Part shown: in pieces, positions 1 through 7,941 of the stretch
Layout of the letters: each line of letters starts with the position of its first letter
How positions within the stretch are numbered: position 1 is the first letter of the stretch
Origin: CAVURW01 sp963743595
Lineage (GTDB): Bacteria; Verrucomicrobiota; Verrucomicrobiia; Methylacidiphilales; UBA1321
Reading direction: 5' to 3'
Assembly: GCA_963743595.1 (NCBI GenBank)
Contig: CAVURW010000132.1
Location: forward strand, 1 to 26,754
DNA length: 26,754 nucleotides
Notes under the pieces: model-generated
Seen by the model: the letters and a program-made list of their open reading frames with translations, nothing else
What the model was told of the DNA's origin: nothing
The model's database searches: none
Translations under genes and position numbers: made by a program

Positions 1-26
1 GAAAATATGCGAATATCATGTGTAAG

Positions 27-1085
27 CTACCATGTGCGAACTGCTGCTGGACTTCCAGTTTCAGCTGATACGCGCATCGCATCAATAATGTTTACTCCAT
101 ACTGTACGCTGCGGATGTCATCCGCAGTCATGGCGTACCCTCCCCGAATGTCCTTCCAGAATGTATGCCATTGATACCATCCACAGAAAGCACCTGGATC
201 TGTACGGAATTGAATAACGGGAGTGTCTTTTTTGCGTAGTTCGACGACCGCGATATCGCCGCTGAGGTCAGTCGTAGGGCTGTCCCGCTCCACCCAACGG
301 CGAACGGTTCCGCGTTCAAAGTTCAGGGTAACGTGGTCCCGGAATGGCTGTCCATCCTCAATGCAGAAAGAGGCGAAGACAAAACCCATGGCACCGTTTT
401 TATACGATATGCTAAGCTGCGCGTGATCGGACGTAGGTCTCTCGGTGAAAAGTCTGGACTGGATTACGTGCACTTCAGAAGGCGTTCCAAAGAGGGACGC
501 AAATTCATTGAGAAAATAGACACCAAGACGGAGAATGGGTGCGACTGAACACTGCTGAGGGTCGTCATACCAGGTGCCGTTTCGCTGCTCGTGATAGCGA
601 GTCCATGTCTCTGCTCGAAATGCGACTGGACGGCCCAAGTCATATTCCTTAGCCCATTTATGGATTGTCACAATATCCTGAGCAGGGCCAGGACCAGGGG
701 AATTGAGTTGAATGATGAGGCCCCTCTTTTTTGCCTCTTCTAGCACGCGACTGGAATCAGCGGCATCCAATTCAAACGGCTTGGTGGTAAGAATGTGCCG
801 ATCAGCTCTAAGGATATGGGAAATTAACTTGGCCCGCCCCACGGGACCAGTGAATACCGCAATCGCTTCAATTTCGTCATCCAAAAGCATGTCGTTAAGC
901 TTTTGATAGGATTTGACTCCAAGTTCAGTGGCGAGCTGTTGGCATTTATCATTATTTACGTCACAAACACCCCTAATATTGAGACATGGAACTGTCTTCG
1001 CAATATGTCTCGCAATACCACCACCGAAATTTAACCCTAAAACCCCTATTTGTATAGGATCATGTATTGTAATCAGCTCACTCAT
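27..1085 (-). CDS. Gfo/Idh/MocA family NAD(P)-dependent oxidoreductase
   Basis: A 352-residue cytoplasmic protein with no signal peptide. The N-terminal Rossmann segment IGVLGLNFGGGIA (about residues 13-25) is a variant of the dinucleotide-binding glycine motif. An acidic residue after the second strand (GVCDVNN, near residue 42) would bind the adenosine ribose. TTKPFEL (100-106) occupies the place of the family's EKP motif, keeping Lys102-Pro103. The rest has the alpha/beta C-terminal substrate domain typical of the family, and the length is normal. Members oxidise or reduce sugars, inositols and sugar acids; the substrate cannot be read here. The ATG at 1085 is preceded by GGAG only about 2 nt away, closer than usual. 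It has its own promoter and shares a regulatory block with the GH92 gene 22 kb away, which points to sugar metabolism. The family call is firm and the substrate unknown. Confidence 0.93.
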   Translation of the reverse strand: MSELITIHDPIQIGVLGLNFGGGIARHIAKTVPCLNIRGVCDVNNDKCQQLATELGVKSYQKLNDMLLDDEIEAIAVFTGPVGRAKLISHILRADRHILTTKPFELDAADSSRVLEEAKKRGLIIQLNSPGPGPAQDIVTIHKWAKEYDLGRPVAFRAETWTRYHEQRNGTWYDDPQQCSVAPILRLGVYFLNEFASLFGTPSEVHVIQSRLFTERPTSDHAQLSISYKNGAMGFVFASFCIEDGQPFRDHVTLNFERGTVRRWVERDSPTTDLSGDIAVVELRKKDTPVIQFRTDPGAFCGWYQWHTFWKDIRGGYAMTADDIRSVQYGVNIIDAMRVSAETGSPAAVRTW

Positions 1086-1098
1086 AACTCCAAACGAT

Positions 1099-1127
1099 AG
1101 TGTACGCTGATGTCTTGATCCGTCTAA
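1099..1127 (-). promoter_or_regulatory. Candidate sigma70-type promoter of the Gfo/Idh gene
   Basis: On the minus strand TTAGAC (1122-1127) and TACACT (1099-1104) are separated by exactly 17 bp, as expected for -35 and -10 boxes. Transcription would start about 7 nt further on, leaving a leader of only around 10 nt before the ATG at 1085. The -35 box lies inside a block conserved with the GH92 promoter. The boxes are seen; their function is inferred. Confidence 0.45.
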
Positions 1128-1152
1128 GCTGGAATTAGAATGATTTGCGACA
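1118..1152 (-). promoter_or_regulatory. Conserved 35-bp upstream block, TGTCGCAA core (copy 1)
   Basis: Reading on the minus strand from 1152, this block starts with TGTCGCAA and ends just past GCTTAGAC. It matches positions 23033-23067 upstream of the GH92 gene at 29 of 35 positions without gaps. It ends over the candidate -35 box, the usual place of an activator site. The core begins 67 nt before the ATG. Confidence 0.6.
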
Positions 1153-1190
1153 CACGCATTTCCATCATCGTCGCCGTTACGATTTTTGAA

Positions 1191-4100
1191 TTATACGGAA
1201 GTGATTAGGGAGAGCGCTACCTCACCCAACTTGCGCCGTTGACGCAGGCCAATAAGCCCGATTAAGCACACTCCACCGAAAACGGTTGACGGTTCCGGAA
1301 CAGCGCCACCCGGGATAACCACTCCAGTTCCACTGTCTTGCATATTTAGACCACTGTACCCGATAAAGTCGATGTCGGCCAATTGCGGAAGAGTGAGATT
1401 GGAGCTAAATACCAATGTATCGATTGACTTGTTGTAGTTCACCACATCGATGACATCTGTAGTTTGGTCCATGAGGGACAAACTTGTAAACGAGAGCGTT
1501 GTTCCCGCGTTTCCTTGACCGAAGTCGATTGTCGCTGTGGTATTGCTAGCAAGACTGAGCGAACCAAACCCGACGGAACCGCTGGCACCTGATGCAAAGC
1601 CGTACGACTGAGTGGTCCCGGCAAATCCGACTGTGCCACTACCGTTGACCTGAACATTCACCGCCGGGGTCGCGCCGTCCAAGAGATAACCGACAGTTCC
1701 GCCTCCGTTGTAGTTACCAAATACGAGCGAACCGCCGTTGGTCAGGGTAGCGACTACTGGTGTTGCGGGCGCACCAGCGACAAGTATGCTCTCCGCCACA
1801 AGGGTGCTTTTCGGGCCATTGATGTTGATGGCGTTAGTATTCCAAACATTACCTTGCGCGACGAGTGTGCCATTATTGACCGTCGTGTAGCCAGTGTTGA
1901 ACGTGTCATTGGTCAGGATCAACGTACCAGGGGTCCCGGAGGACGAATCATCGATTTGAAGATTTGTCGGAGCGGTACTGGGAAAGCCCTGAAAGGTGGT
2001 TGTTAATCCGTTTAGGTCGAAATCGACAGGGCCGGTTCCTTGAACGAGTCGAGTTCCCTGAGTGTAATCCGGCGAGTTGCTGTTCAACTGAAGCGCTCCA
2101 CCATTGAAAACAATCGAGCCGGTTGAAGAGTCCGTAAGCCCCAGATTTAGCGAACCTGCCGCCAGAAGGATGTTTCCACTGCCAGTGATCGTATTGAAGT
2201 CGGTTCCCGCAGCCAGCACCTGGCCTGCATCGTTTATCTCCAGATTAGCACCCGAATGAACATTGATCGTGCTCGTCGTGGCCACCGACTGTGTTGTCTC
2301 CAATTCCAGCGTTCCGTTCGATACTGTGGTCGTCCCCGCGTAGGTATTTTGAAGATTAAAGATCGTTGTTCCCGTGCCGTTTTGAGAGAAACTACCGCTA
2401 CCGGAAATGAGTCCAAAATCGGTCCCCTGCGTTACGGTCCCATTGCGATTGACAGTCAGGGTTGCGTTATCCGTGATCGCCGAGTTACCAAGACTTCCTG
2501 TAGCGCTTGGAGCGCCCACATTCCCGAGCTGGAGACCACCTGAGCCGGACGAGATCGTCGTCGTCCCAGTAAAGCTACCGGTTCCCGCTAAAACCACCAA
2601 ACCCGTTCCTTCTTGCGTTAAGCTACCAGAACCGGAGATCTGATTAATGGATGATTGACTCGATAAATCAGAAACCAAACTTCCATTATCCAGAACAGAT
2701 GAAGAACTGCCGATCGAGCCGTAGGTTGAACCGTTTCCGAGCTGCAATGTGCCTGAACTGATTGTCGTTGTCCCGGAATAGGAATTGTCCGTACCAGAGC
2801 CACCCAGAAGGGTCGTCGTGCCACTTCCTTCTTGCGTCAGTGAGCCGCTACCAGAAATTGCTTGTAGCGTCGAATTGGCGTTTGCCGTCGAATTTAAGTT
2901 CACGACCAAGCTGCCGTTATCGATGATGCTTGCTGAATTGGCAATGGTTCCCGTATTACCTCCGCCTGTACCCGTCGCACCCAACTGGAGAGTGCTGAAT
3001 AGATTAATCGTCGTCGCTCCCGTGTAAGTGCTCGTACCTGTCAAAACGGAGGTACCCGTGCCCTCGGCTATGAGTACGCCAGAACCCGTGATCGCGCCCC
3101 CTTGGACTAGGCTGGTCGTTCCTGCGGGGTTCAAAGTCAGCGTTCCAGAATTGCTGATCGTGGAACTGGCCAAGGAACCGTTTATCGTGCCATTGCCTAG
3201 CTGCACCGTCGTATTCGCCCCGATGGTTGTTGCTCCGGAGTAGGTGTTGGCTCCGTAGAGCACCAGCGTCCCGCCGCTACTGGTTGTAGTGGTTTGAATT
3301 CCATAACCGGAACCGGAAATAACCCCGCCGATGGCAAGCTGCGCACCTGCGCTGGTCGGATTTAAAGTCAACAGCAGATTCTGCCCCAAACTTACAGTGC
3401 CTGTACCGAAGTCGAGCGAATTAGATCCGGTGAAGGTAACCCCCGCGCTCTCGCTGATCGAGTAGTTCGTACCGGTGAGCGTAAGGCTACCAGCACTGGA
3501 GGCCGAGAGTGTATCGACCATCGTACCATTGATCGCTAGTAGAGGGCTTCCCGCTTGCGCGTTCCCAAGCTCAAGATTGGCTCCATTCAGCGCTATTTGG
3601 CTCAAACCCGAGTTGTTCCCATTTAGGTAAAATGTTCCCGTTGAAACATTCGCCAAGGTCAATGTACTTGTTCCGACGAGGTTTCCATCAACCTCGAACA
3701 CACCAGGACCCGTATCAAATACTGTAGAACTATTAGTAACATTAGCCGAAGCCCCGATATCGAGAGTATTTCCAGTTCCTGGATTGACGTTAAAATTGGC
3801 CGTCCACGTCTCCGCATTTGCGAGCGTGATTACGCCTGCACTCGCTGGCTCTCCAATCGTTCCACCGTTAATCGTTAGCGCACCGGTACCAAGCGCACTG
3901 TTATTACTGACCAGCAGCTCTCCGCTATTAAGAATCGTACCTCCGGTATACGTATTAGCTCCACCCAGCGTTTGAGGTGCTGCGGGATCAGTCATGCTAA
4001 TCGTTAAGCCCACGGTCCCGTTGCCGTTATTGATGACACCATTGTAAGTACCGCTCACCACGCCATCGAGAGTGAGAATTGAGGTGGTTCCAGTATTCGA

Positions 4101-7100
4101 ATTCGTAACAACTCCGTTGCTACCGCTTCCAATTAGACCGGCTACCGTCGGGTTGTATCCATTCAAGTCGATCGTAGGGCTCCCACCGGCAGCTCCAAAA
4201 GTTAGGTACCCACTCCCCAGGGTTCCGGCACCAGCTTTTCCGTCCTGCACGATACTATTCCCATTAATGATCAGCCCCCCGGAAAAGGCGTTGGTTCCTG
4301 AAAGAGATATTGTAGCAACCGAGCCACCCGTATCATTAATTGTGAACGAACCCTCACCTGTCGGGTCGAACCCCCCGTAAAGCCCCGCTCCCACAGTATT
4401 TCCGGCGGCGGCACTGGATACAGCACCGAATAGAGTCACACCATAACCATTGAGGTCTATGGTCCCTCCATTAACACCAATGCTGACAGCATCTGCCGTG
4501 GCGATCGCTCCTCCAGCCTGAAAAGTTCCCCCATTAAAATCAAAAGCACTGGCGTTACCCAGCGCCGTTTGCTTGGCGTTAAGCGTTCCGCCATTTAAGT
4601 AAAGGGCTCCTGTAAAGGTATTCGCGCCCGTTAAGGTCAGTAATCCAGCACCGCTCTTTGTCAGAGCAGTCGCCGCGCCATTATTAGCAATTACTGATGC
4701 TACTGTTAATCCTGCACTTGTATTGTTCTGAATAACAACGAGATCACCGCCACTACTGCCTTCTAACGTCCCTCCTGTGATTGTGGATAGGTTACTTCCA
4801 ACATTGGAAGTAACCAAGATCCCTCCAGTGGTGATTATATTAGTTCCTGCAAGTGTTACCGTATCGGCAGCGGTAGCATTGAATCGTAAAGTATTCGTCG
4901 TAGATCCTGAAGTAGGAGAATCGTTAGTCGTTACGGTCGTATTAACCCCTGCACCCCAAGTGTCAGAGGTGTAACCGGAGTAGGCCACAATATTGCCACC
5001 AGCAGTGTTGGTGGCATTCGCAGCCCAATCGGTGCCATTCACCGTCGCATAGCCCCCTAAAATCCCGTTCGTATTGAGCGTGGTCGTCGTAATACCGTTC
5101 ACTGAATTCTGGGTGCCAGTGGGTAACGTGAAATTGACCGTACCTCCGACACTGCGGGTGATAGCATTCAAATTAACGACCGTTCCAAGCGCACCGTTAT
5201 TATTAATGGTGATTGTGGATGCCCCGGAATTAACTACCGTCCCTGAACTGAAGGACTGGCTAGTATTTCCAGCGTAATTTCCGTATTCGTCGAACGTACC
5301 ACCACCCAAGGTCAATTTCATGTTATTGGCAGTTTGAGAAAAACTACCCCAGTAACCTGTTCCTAACTGAAGAGTTCCACCATTCACCGTAAGGTTATTG
5401 GAACCCAATTGCGTATTTCCGATTACTTGCGTCCCGCTATCCAGCACCAGGTCAACCACGCGTGTAGCAGCATAATTTCCTATAATGCCGTTGAACGTTG
5501 CGCTTCCACTTCCGATAAGAGTCCAAGTTCCTGTTCCGCCGCTGCTGGAGATATCTCCATTGGACAAGTTTTGGCCAAGCGTATCGACGAGCAGTCCAGA
5601 GGTTAGGGTAAGTCCACTTTGAAATACGACGGCTCCTCCAGACGACCCAGTATAGACTTCATTGTTATTTCCCCATATAACATTCCCTACACCAAACGCA
5701 GTCCCGCCGCTTGCAAAACCCGCAACACCGCCATCGATATATAAACCTCCACTGAATGAGTTGCTCGCGTTGTTAAGAGAAATCTCGTCACGATTAGCCG
5801 TGCCCGACAAAGTCACTGCTGTAGCGCCTCCGTTGTCCACAATCAACGAACTAATCGTTAGAGTTGAAGTTGAAGTTGCGCCATTAATAATAGCCAGTTG
5901 ACCGCTTGCAGACCCCGCAATTGTTCCCCCTGTTATGGCTCCACCCACATTTGCCGTCGGAGTTATCAGAATCCCCCCAGATGTAACCGTATTCATTCCT
6001 GAGAGGGTTAATGTGTAGGCGGTGGCGGTGTTAAATCGAAGGCTATTCACCGTGACCGGGCCGGTGAGCGTCTGGGTCGAGTTCACGTCAATGTTCCCGT
6101 TGAGATAAGCCGTTGGAGTATTCCCTACGGTTCCAGTTTCCGTGTATGACCCCGAAGCCAAACCGCTGATTACCCCACCGCTGATGGTAGCCCAGGTGGT
6201 CTTACTCCCATACGTTGCATAGCCACCCAGAATGCCATCGGTATTCGCATTCGTCGTTGTTATCTTGCCGACATTACTAAAATCTACCGTCCCACCGGCA
6301 TTGTCGGTAATGGCCCCTAAATTAAGGGTCTGGGTGCCAGTGCTCTCGGTTATAAAGTTCTGTCCCGAATTGATCGATGTGCCGTTGAAAGTCTGGGAAA
6401 CCGCCCCGGTCCGAGTGTAGGCCAGGGTTCCATTACTTAGGACCAATCCACTGGCCGCATTGATAGATCCAGTGGCTGTAGCCCCCCCCAGGTTCAGAGT
6501 TCCTCCACCAACAGTGGTAATCCCCGAATAAGTATTCGGTCCTGTTAAGGTCAAAGTATTGCTGATTCCAAACGTACTCAGACCACCAGACCCGCTCAAA
6601 ATGCTGGTGACGGTTGAACTCGCGTTGTTATCACCGCCTACGGTGAGAGTAATTCCAGTTCCCCCACTGTTTACCAACGCCAGATTTGAAGTAAAATTGC
6701 TACCAGCACCGAGACCGCCTACACTAAATGTGTTGCTTGTTACGGACGAGTCAAAACTTAGGGTTCCCCCTAGGCTAGCGAGTGAACTGTTTTGAAGTGC
6801 TAGCGAGTTCTGCAGATCCAGTTTTCCTGCGCTGACCGTTGTGTTTCCTGTGTAAACATTGACACCGGAAAGCGTTAGAGTCCCTGTCCCGCTGTTTGTC
6901 AAGCTACCAGTTCCACCTATCGAACCCGATAATGTCTGGTTTGCTGAGCTATTATGAATAAACGAACCTGTATTGTAGATAGATCCGGAGTAATTTCCAC
7001 CGCCTATCTGGCCGGTCAGGCTTAATTCCAAGGTACCCGCAGTCACCGTAATCGGACCAGTAACCGTGTCTGCTCCGTCGAGAAACAGAGTGCCAGCGCC

Positions 7101-7619
7101 TGTTTTAGTAATTCCAAAACCTCCATCGTTCAACGCTGAAGATATGGTCGCGGTTCCGGCCACGTCTAAATTTCCGGAGGACTCGAGCACCACATTTAAC
7201 GTCCCCGTTCCGTTTTGGATCGTTATGCTACTTCCCGTAGTTACATAGAGCAAATCACTCGCATTGCCCGCATACCCATTGGATACACCGGATCCGCCCA
7301 ACTCCAACGTGGAAATTGTCGAACCGGTCCCATTGGATATCGTTAGGGCGGTCGAGCTGGCATCATTGAGCGTACCGTAGTAAGCTGTGTTCGCTCCGCT
7401 CAGCGTAAAGGCGGCAGGGGAATAGGTTCCAGTAAAAAGGATATCGTCGTTACTGCCAGCGGTCGGTACCACTCCCGGGTTGTAGGTAGCGGCCGCAGTT
7501 AAATCCGTTTGCCCATTGTTTATAGTCACCGTTGTGTCCGCTCCTGCCTGACCGCCGAAGAAGAATTGAAACGTCAACAGAACTGCGAGGGTTCTAACTT
7601 TTAATTTAGAGGGTTTCAT
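1191..7619 (-). CDS. Giant autotransporter-type beta-strand-repeat protein with PEP-CTERM sorting signal
   Basis: A secreted surface protein of about 2,142 residues. I chose the ATG at 7619 because GGAG lies 5 nt upstream and a clean signal peptide follows (KLKVRTLAVLLTFQFFFGGQ, then AGADT). An in-frame GTG at 7664 would add 15 residues. The body is almost wholly Gly/Ser/Thr/Asn/Leu-rich with many copies of the autotransporter-associated strand pattern, such as LTLSGVNVYTGNTTV, LTLTGANTFTGALYL and LVLYGANTYSGATTI, which fold as a right-handed beta-helix. The C-terminus has VPEPSTV, a hydrophobic helix and RQRRK, the PEP-CTERM signal that exosortase processes. A 12-residue tail follows the basic cluster. 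There is no outer-membrane barrel, so this is not a true autotransporter. No exosortase gene is in the window. The function is unknown; it may be an adhesin or matrix protein at the cell surface during polysaccharide growth. Confidence 0.9.
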   Translation of the reverse strand: MKPSKLKVRTLAVLLTFQFFFGGQAGADTTVTINNGQTDLTAAATYNPGVVPTAGSNDDILFTGTYSPAAFTLSGANTAYYGTLNDASSTALTISNGTGSTISTLELGGSGVSNGYAGNASDLLYVTTGSSITIQNGTGTLNVVLESSGNLDVAGTATISSALNDGGFGITKTGAGTLFLDGADTVTGPITVTAGTLELSLTGQIGGGNYSGSIYNTGSFIHNSSANQTLSGSIGGTGSLTNSGTGTLTLSGVNVYTGNTTVSAGKLDLQNSLALQNSSLASLGGTLSFDSSVTSNTFSVGGLGAGSNFTSNLALVNSGGTGITLTVGGDNNASSTVTSILSGSGGLSTFGISNTLTLTGPNTYSGITTVGGGTLNLGGATATGSINAASGLVLSNGTLAYTRTGAVSQTFNGTSINSGQNFITESTGTQTLNLGAITDNAGGTVDFSNVGKITTTNANTDGILGGYATYGSKTTWATISGGVISGLASGSYTETGTVGNTPTAYLNGNIDVNSTQTLTGPVTVNSLRFNTATAYTLTLSGMNTVTSGGILITPTANVGGAITGGTIAGSASGQLAIINGATSTSTLTISSLIVDNGGATAVTLSGTANRDEISLNNASNSFSGGLYIDGGVAGFASGGTAFGVGNVIWGNNNEVYTGSSGGAVVFQSGLTLTSGLLVDTLGQNLSNGDISSSGGTGTWTLIGSGSATFNGIIGNYAATRVVDLVLDSGTQVIGNTQLGSNNLTVNGGTLQLGTGYWGSFSQTANNMKLTLGGGTFDEYGNYAGNTSQSFSSGTVVNSGASTITINNNGALGTVVNLNAITRSVGGTVNFTLPTGTQNSVNGITTTTLNTNGILGGYATVNGTDWAANATNTAGGNIVAYSGYTSDTWGAGVNTTVTTNDSPTSGSTTNTLRFNATAADTVTLAGTNIITTGGILVTSNVGSNLSTITGGTLEGSSGGDLVVIQNNTSAGLTVASVIANNGAATALTKSGAGLLTLTGANTFTGALYLNGGTLNAKQTALGNASAFDFNGGTFQAGGAIATADAVSIGVNGGTIDLNGYGVTLFGAVSSAAAGNTVGAGLYGGFDPTGEGSFTINDTGGSVATISLSGTNAFSGGLIINGNSIVQDGKAGAGTLGSGYLTFGAAGGSPTIDLNGYNPTVAGLIGSGSNGVVTNSNTGTTSILTLDGVVSGTYNGVINNGNGTVGLTISMTDPAAPQTLGGANTYTGGTILNSGELLVSNNSALGTGALTINGGTIGEPASAGVITLANAETWTANFNVNPGTGNTLDIGASANVTNSSTVFDTGPGVFEVDGNLVGTSTLTLANVSTGTFYLNGNNSGLSQIALNGANLELGNAQAGSPLLAINGTMVDTLSASSAGSLTLTGTNYSISESAGVTFTGSNSLDFGTGTVSLGQNLLLTLNPTSAGAQLAIGGVISGSGYGIQTTTTSSGGTLVLYGANTYSGATTIGANTTVQLGNGTINGSLASSTISNSGTLTLNPAGTTSLVQGGAITGSGVLIAEGTGTSVLTGTSTYTGATTINLFSTLQLGATGTGGGNTGTIANSASIIDNGSLVVNLNSTANANSTLQAISGSGSLTQEGSGTTTLLGGSGTDNSYSGTTTISSGTLQLGNGSTYGSIGSSSSVLDNGSLVSDLSSQSSINQISGSGSLTQEGTGLVVLAGTGSFTGTTTISSGSGGLQLGNVGAPSATGSLGNSAITDNATLTVNRNGTVTQGTDFGLISGSGSFSQNGTGTTIFNLQNTYAGTTTVSNGTLELETTQSVATTSTINVHSGANLEINDAGQVLAAGTDFNTITGSGNILLAAGSLNLGLTDSSTGSIVFNGGALQLNSNSPDYTQGTRLVQGTGPVDFDLNGLTTTFQGFPSTAPTNLQIDDSSSGTPGTLILTNDTFNTGYTTVNNGTLVAQGNVWNTNAININGPKSTLVAESILVAGAPATPVVATLTNGGSLVFGNYNGGGTVGYLLDGATPAVNVQVNGSGTVGFAGTTQSYGFASGASGSVGFGSLSLASNTTATIDFGQGNAGTTLSFTSLSLMDQTTDVIDVVNYNKSIDTLVFSSNLTLPQLADIDFIGYSGLNMQDSGTGVVIPGGAVPEPSTVFGGVCLIGLIGLRQRRKLGEVALSLITSV
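2280..3290 (-). repeat. Tandem 70-80 residue repeats inside the PEP-CTERM protein
   Basis: The encoded protein here runs through about five imperfect repeats. Each has the pattern YSGTTTISSGTLQLGNG, then a GSIG/GSLG turn, then DNGSLVVNL, then ISGSGSLTQEGTG. The wording of neighbouring units is nearly the same, for example SGSGSLTQEGSG against SGSGSLTQEGTG, indicating recent duplication within a beta-helix. Boundaries are approximate. Confidence 0.7.
4583..5231 (-). repeat. Internal duplicated module, copy B, of the PEP-CTERM protein
   Basis: About 215 encoded residues hold, in order, LGTVVNLNAITRSVGGTVNF, LNTNGILGGYATV, TNTLRFNATAADTVTLAG, GGILVTSN, ITGGTLEGSSGGDL and FTGALYLNGG. The same order of motifs appears at 5715-6359, so this is a large internal duplication. 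Edges are estimated from the protein. Confidence 0.7.
5715..6359 (-). repeat. Internal duplicated module, copy A, of the PEP-CTERM protein
   Basis: Counterpart of the module at 4583-5231. It encodes TQTLNLGAITDNAGGTVDF, ANTDGILGGYATY, VNSLRFNTATAYTLTLSG, GGILITPT, ITGGTIAGSASGQL and FSGGLYIDGG in the same order and spacing. It lies nearer the N-terminus of the protein. Confidence 0.7.
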
Positions 7620-7941
7620 ATTAGCTCCGAGGTAAAACAGGAGGACCGGAATGGAAGCCCTCACTATCTAATCGGCACGTATATGTTGGATGTTTAGAGG
7701 GTTACACACTTAAAAGAGATTATTATGCGACACGCCTGTAGTGTTTGGGGGGCCGACAGCGCAATTGATCGGACCGCGCCATTTAGCTCAGTCATGTAAA
7801 TGTCCAGCAACCGCAATCGAAATGGACGGATTTGTGGCAGATCTTTCTGCTGCACGCACCCATACCCGAATGTCAGCTAGCGGGCTGCTGGGATTTTGGC
7901 GTAGTGATTAATGACAAAACAGACTAGCAGCGGATAACTAA
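7620..7941. other. 322-bp intergenic region between the exo-lyase and PEP-CTERM genes
   Basis: No gene was found. The part next to the PEP-CTERM gene carries its likely promoter and a TGTCGCA element. The rest must hold the end of the lyase operon transcript. Short inverted repeats are present, GCAGA-AAGA-TCTGC at 7837-7850 and CATTTA-N11-TAAATG at 7780-7802, but neither has a T-tract, so no terminator is called. Confidence 0.6.
7726..7732 (-). promoter_or_regulatory. TGTCGCA element upstream of the PEP-CTERM gene (copy 2)
   Basis: On the minus strand the core reads GTGTCGCA followed by an A/T-rich run. It lies 113 nt before the ATG chosen at 7619 and 68 nt before the alternative GTG. GTGTAA and TATACG, 18 bp apart, follow at a spacing that could serve as a promoter. 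Similarity to the other copies beyond the core is weak. Confidence 0.35.

Noticed and set aside
2256..7248. Many short plus-strand frames rich in Val, Pro and Leu
   Set aside because: They are reverse-strand readings of the Gly/Thr/Ser-rich repeat protein and share its periodicity; none has a start site or domain of its own.
1191..7619. Reading the giant protein as a true type V autotransporter
   Set aside because: It ends with a PEP-CTERM signal and has no C-terminal outer-membrane barrel; only the strand repeats are shared.
7776..7840. tRNA-like start, TTTAGCTCAGT, in the intergenic region
   Set aside because: The D-arm partner GAGC, the anticodon arm and the TTC arm with acceptor pairing are all missing, so no cloverleaf can be drawn.
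7837..7850. GCAGA-AAGA-TCTGC hairpin after the lyase operon as a terminator
   Set aside because: A good small stem but with no run of Ts on the downstream side in the direction of transcription.
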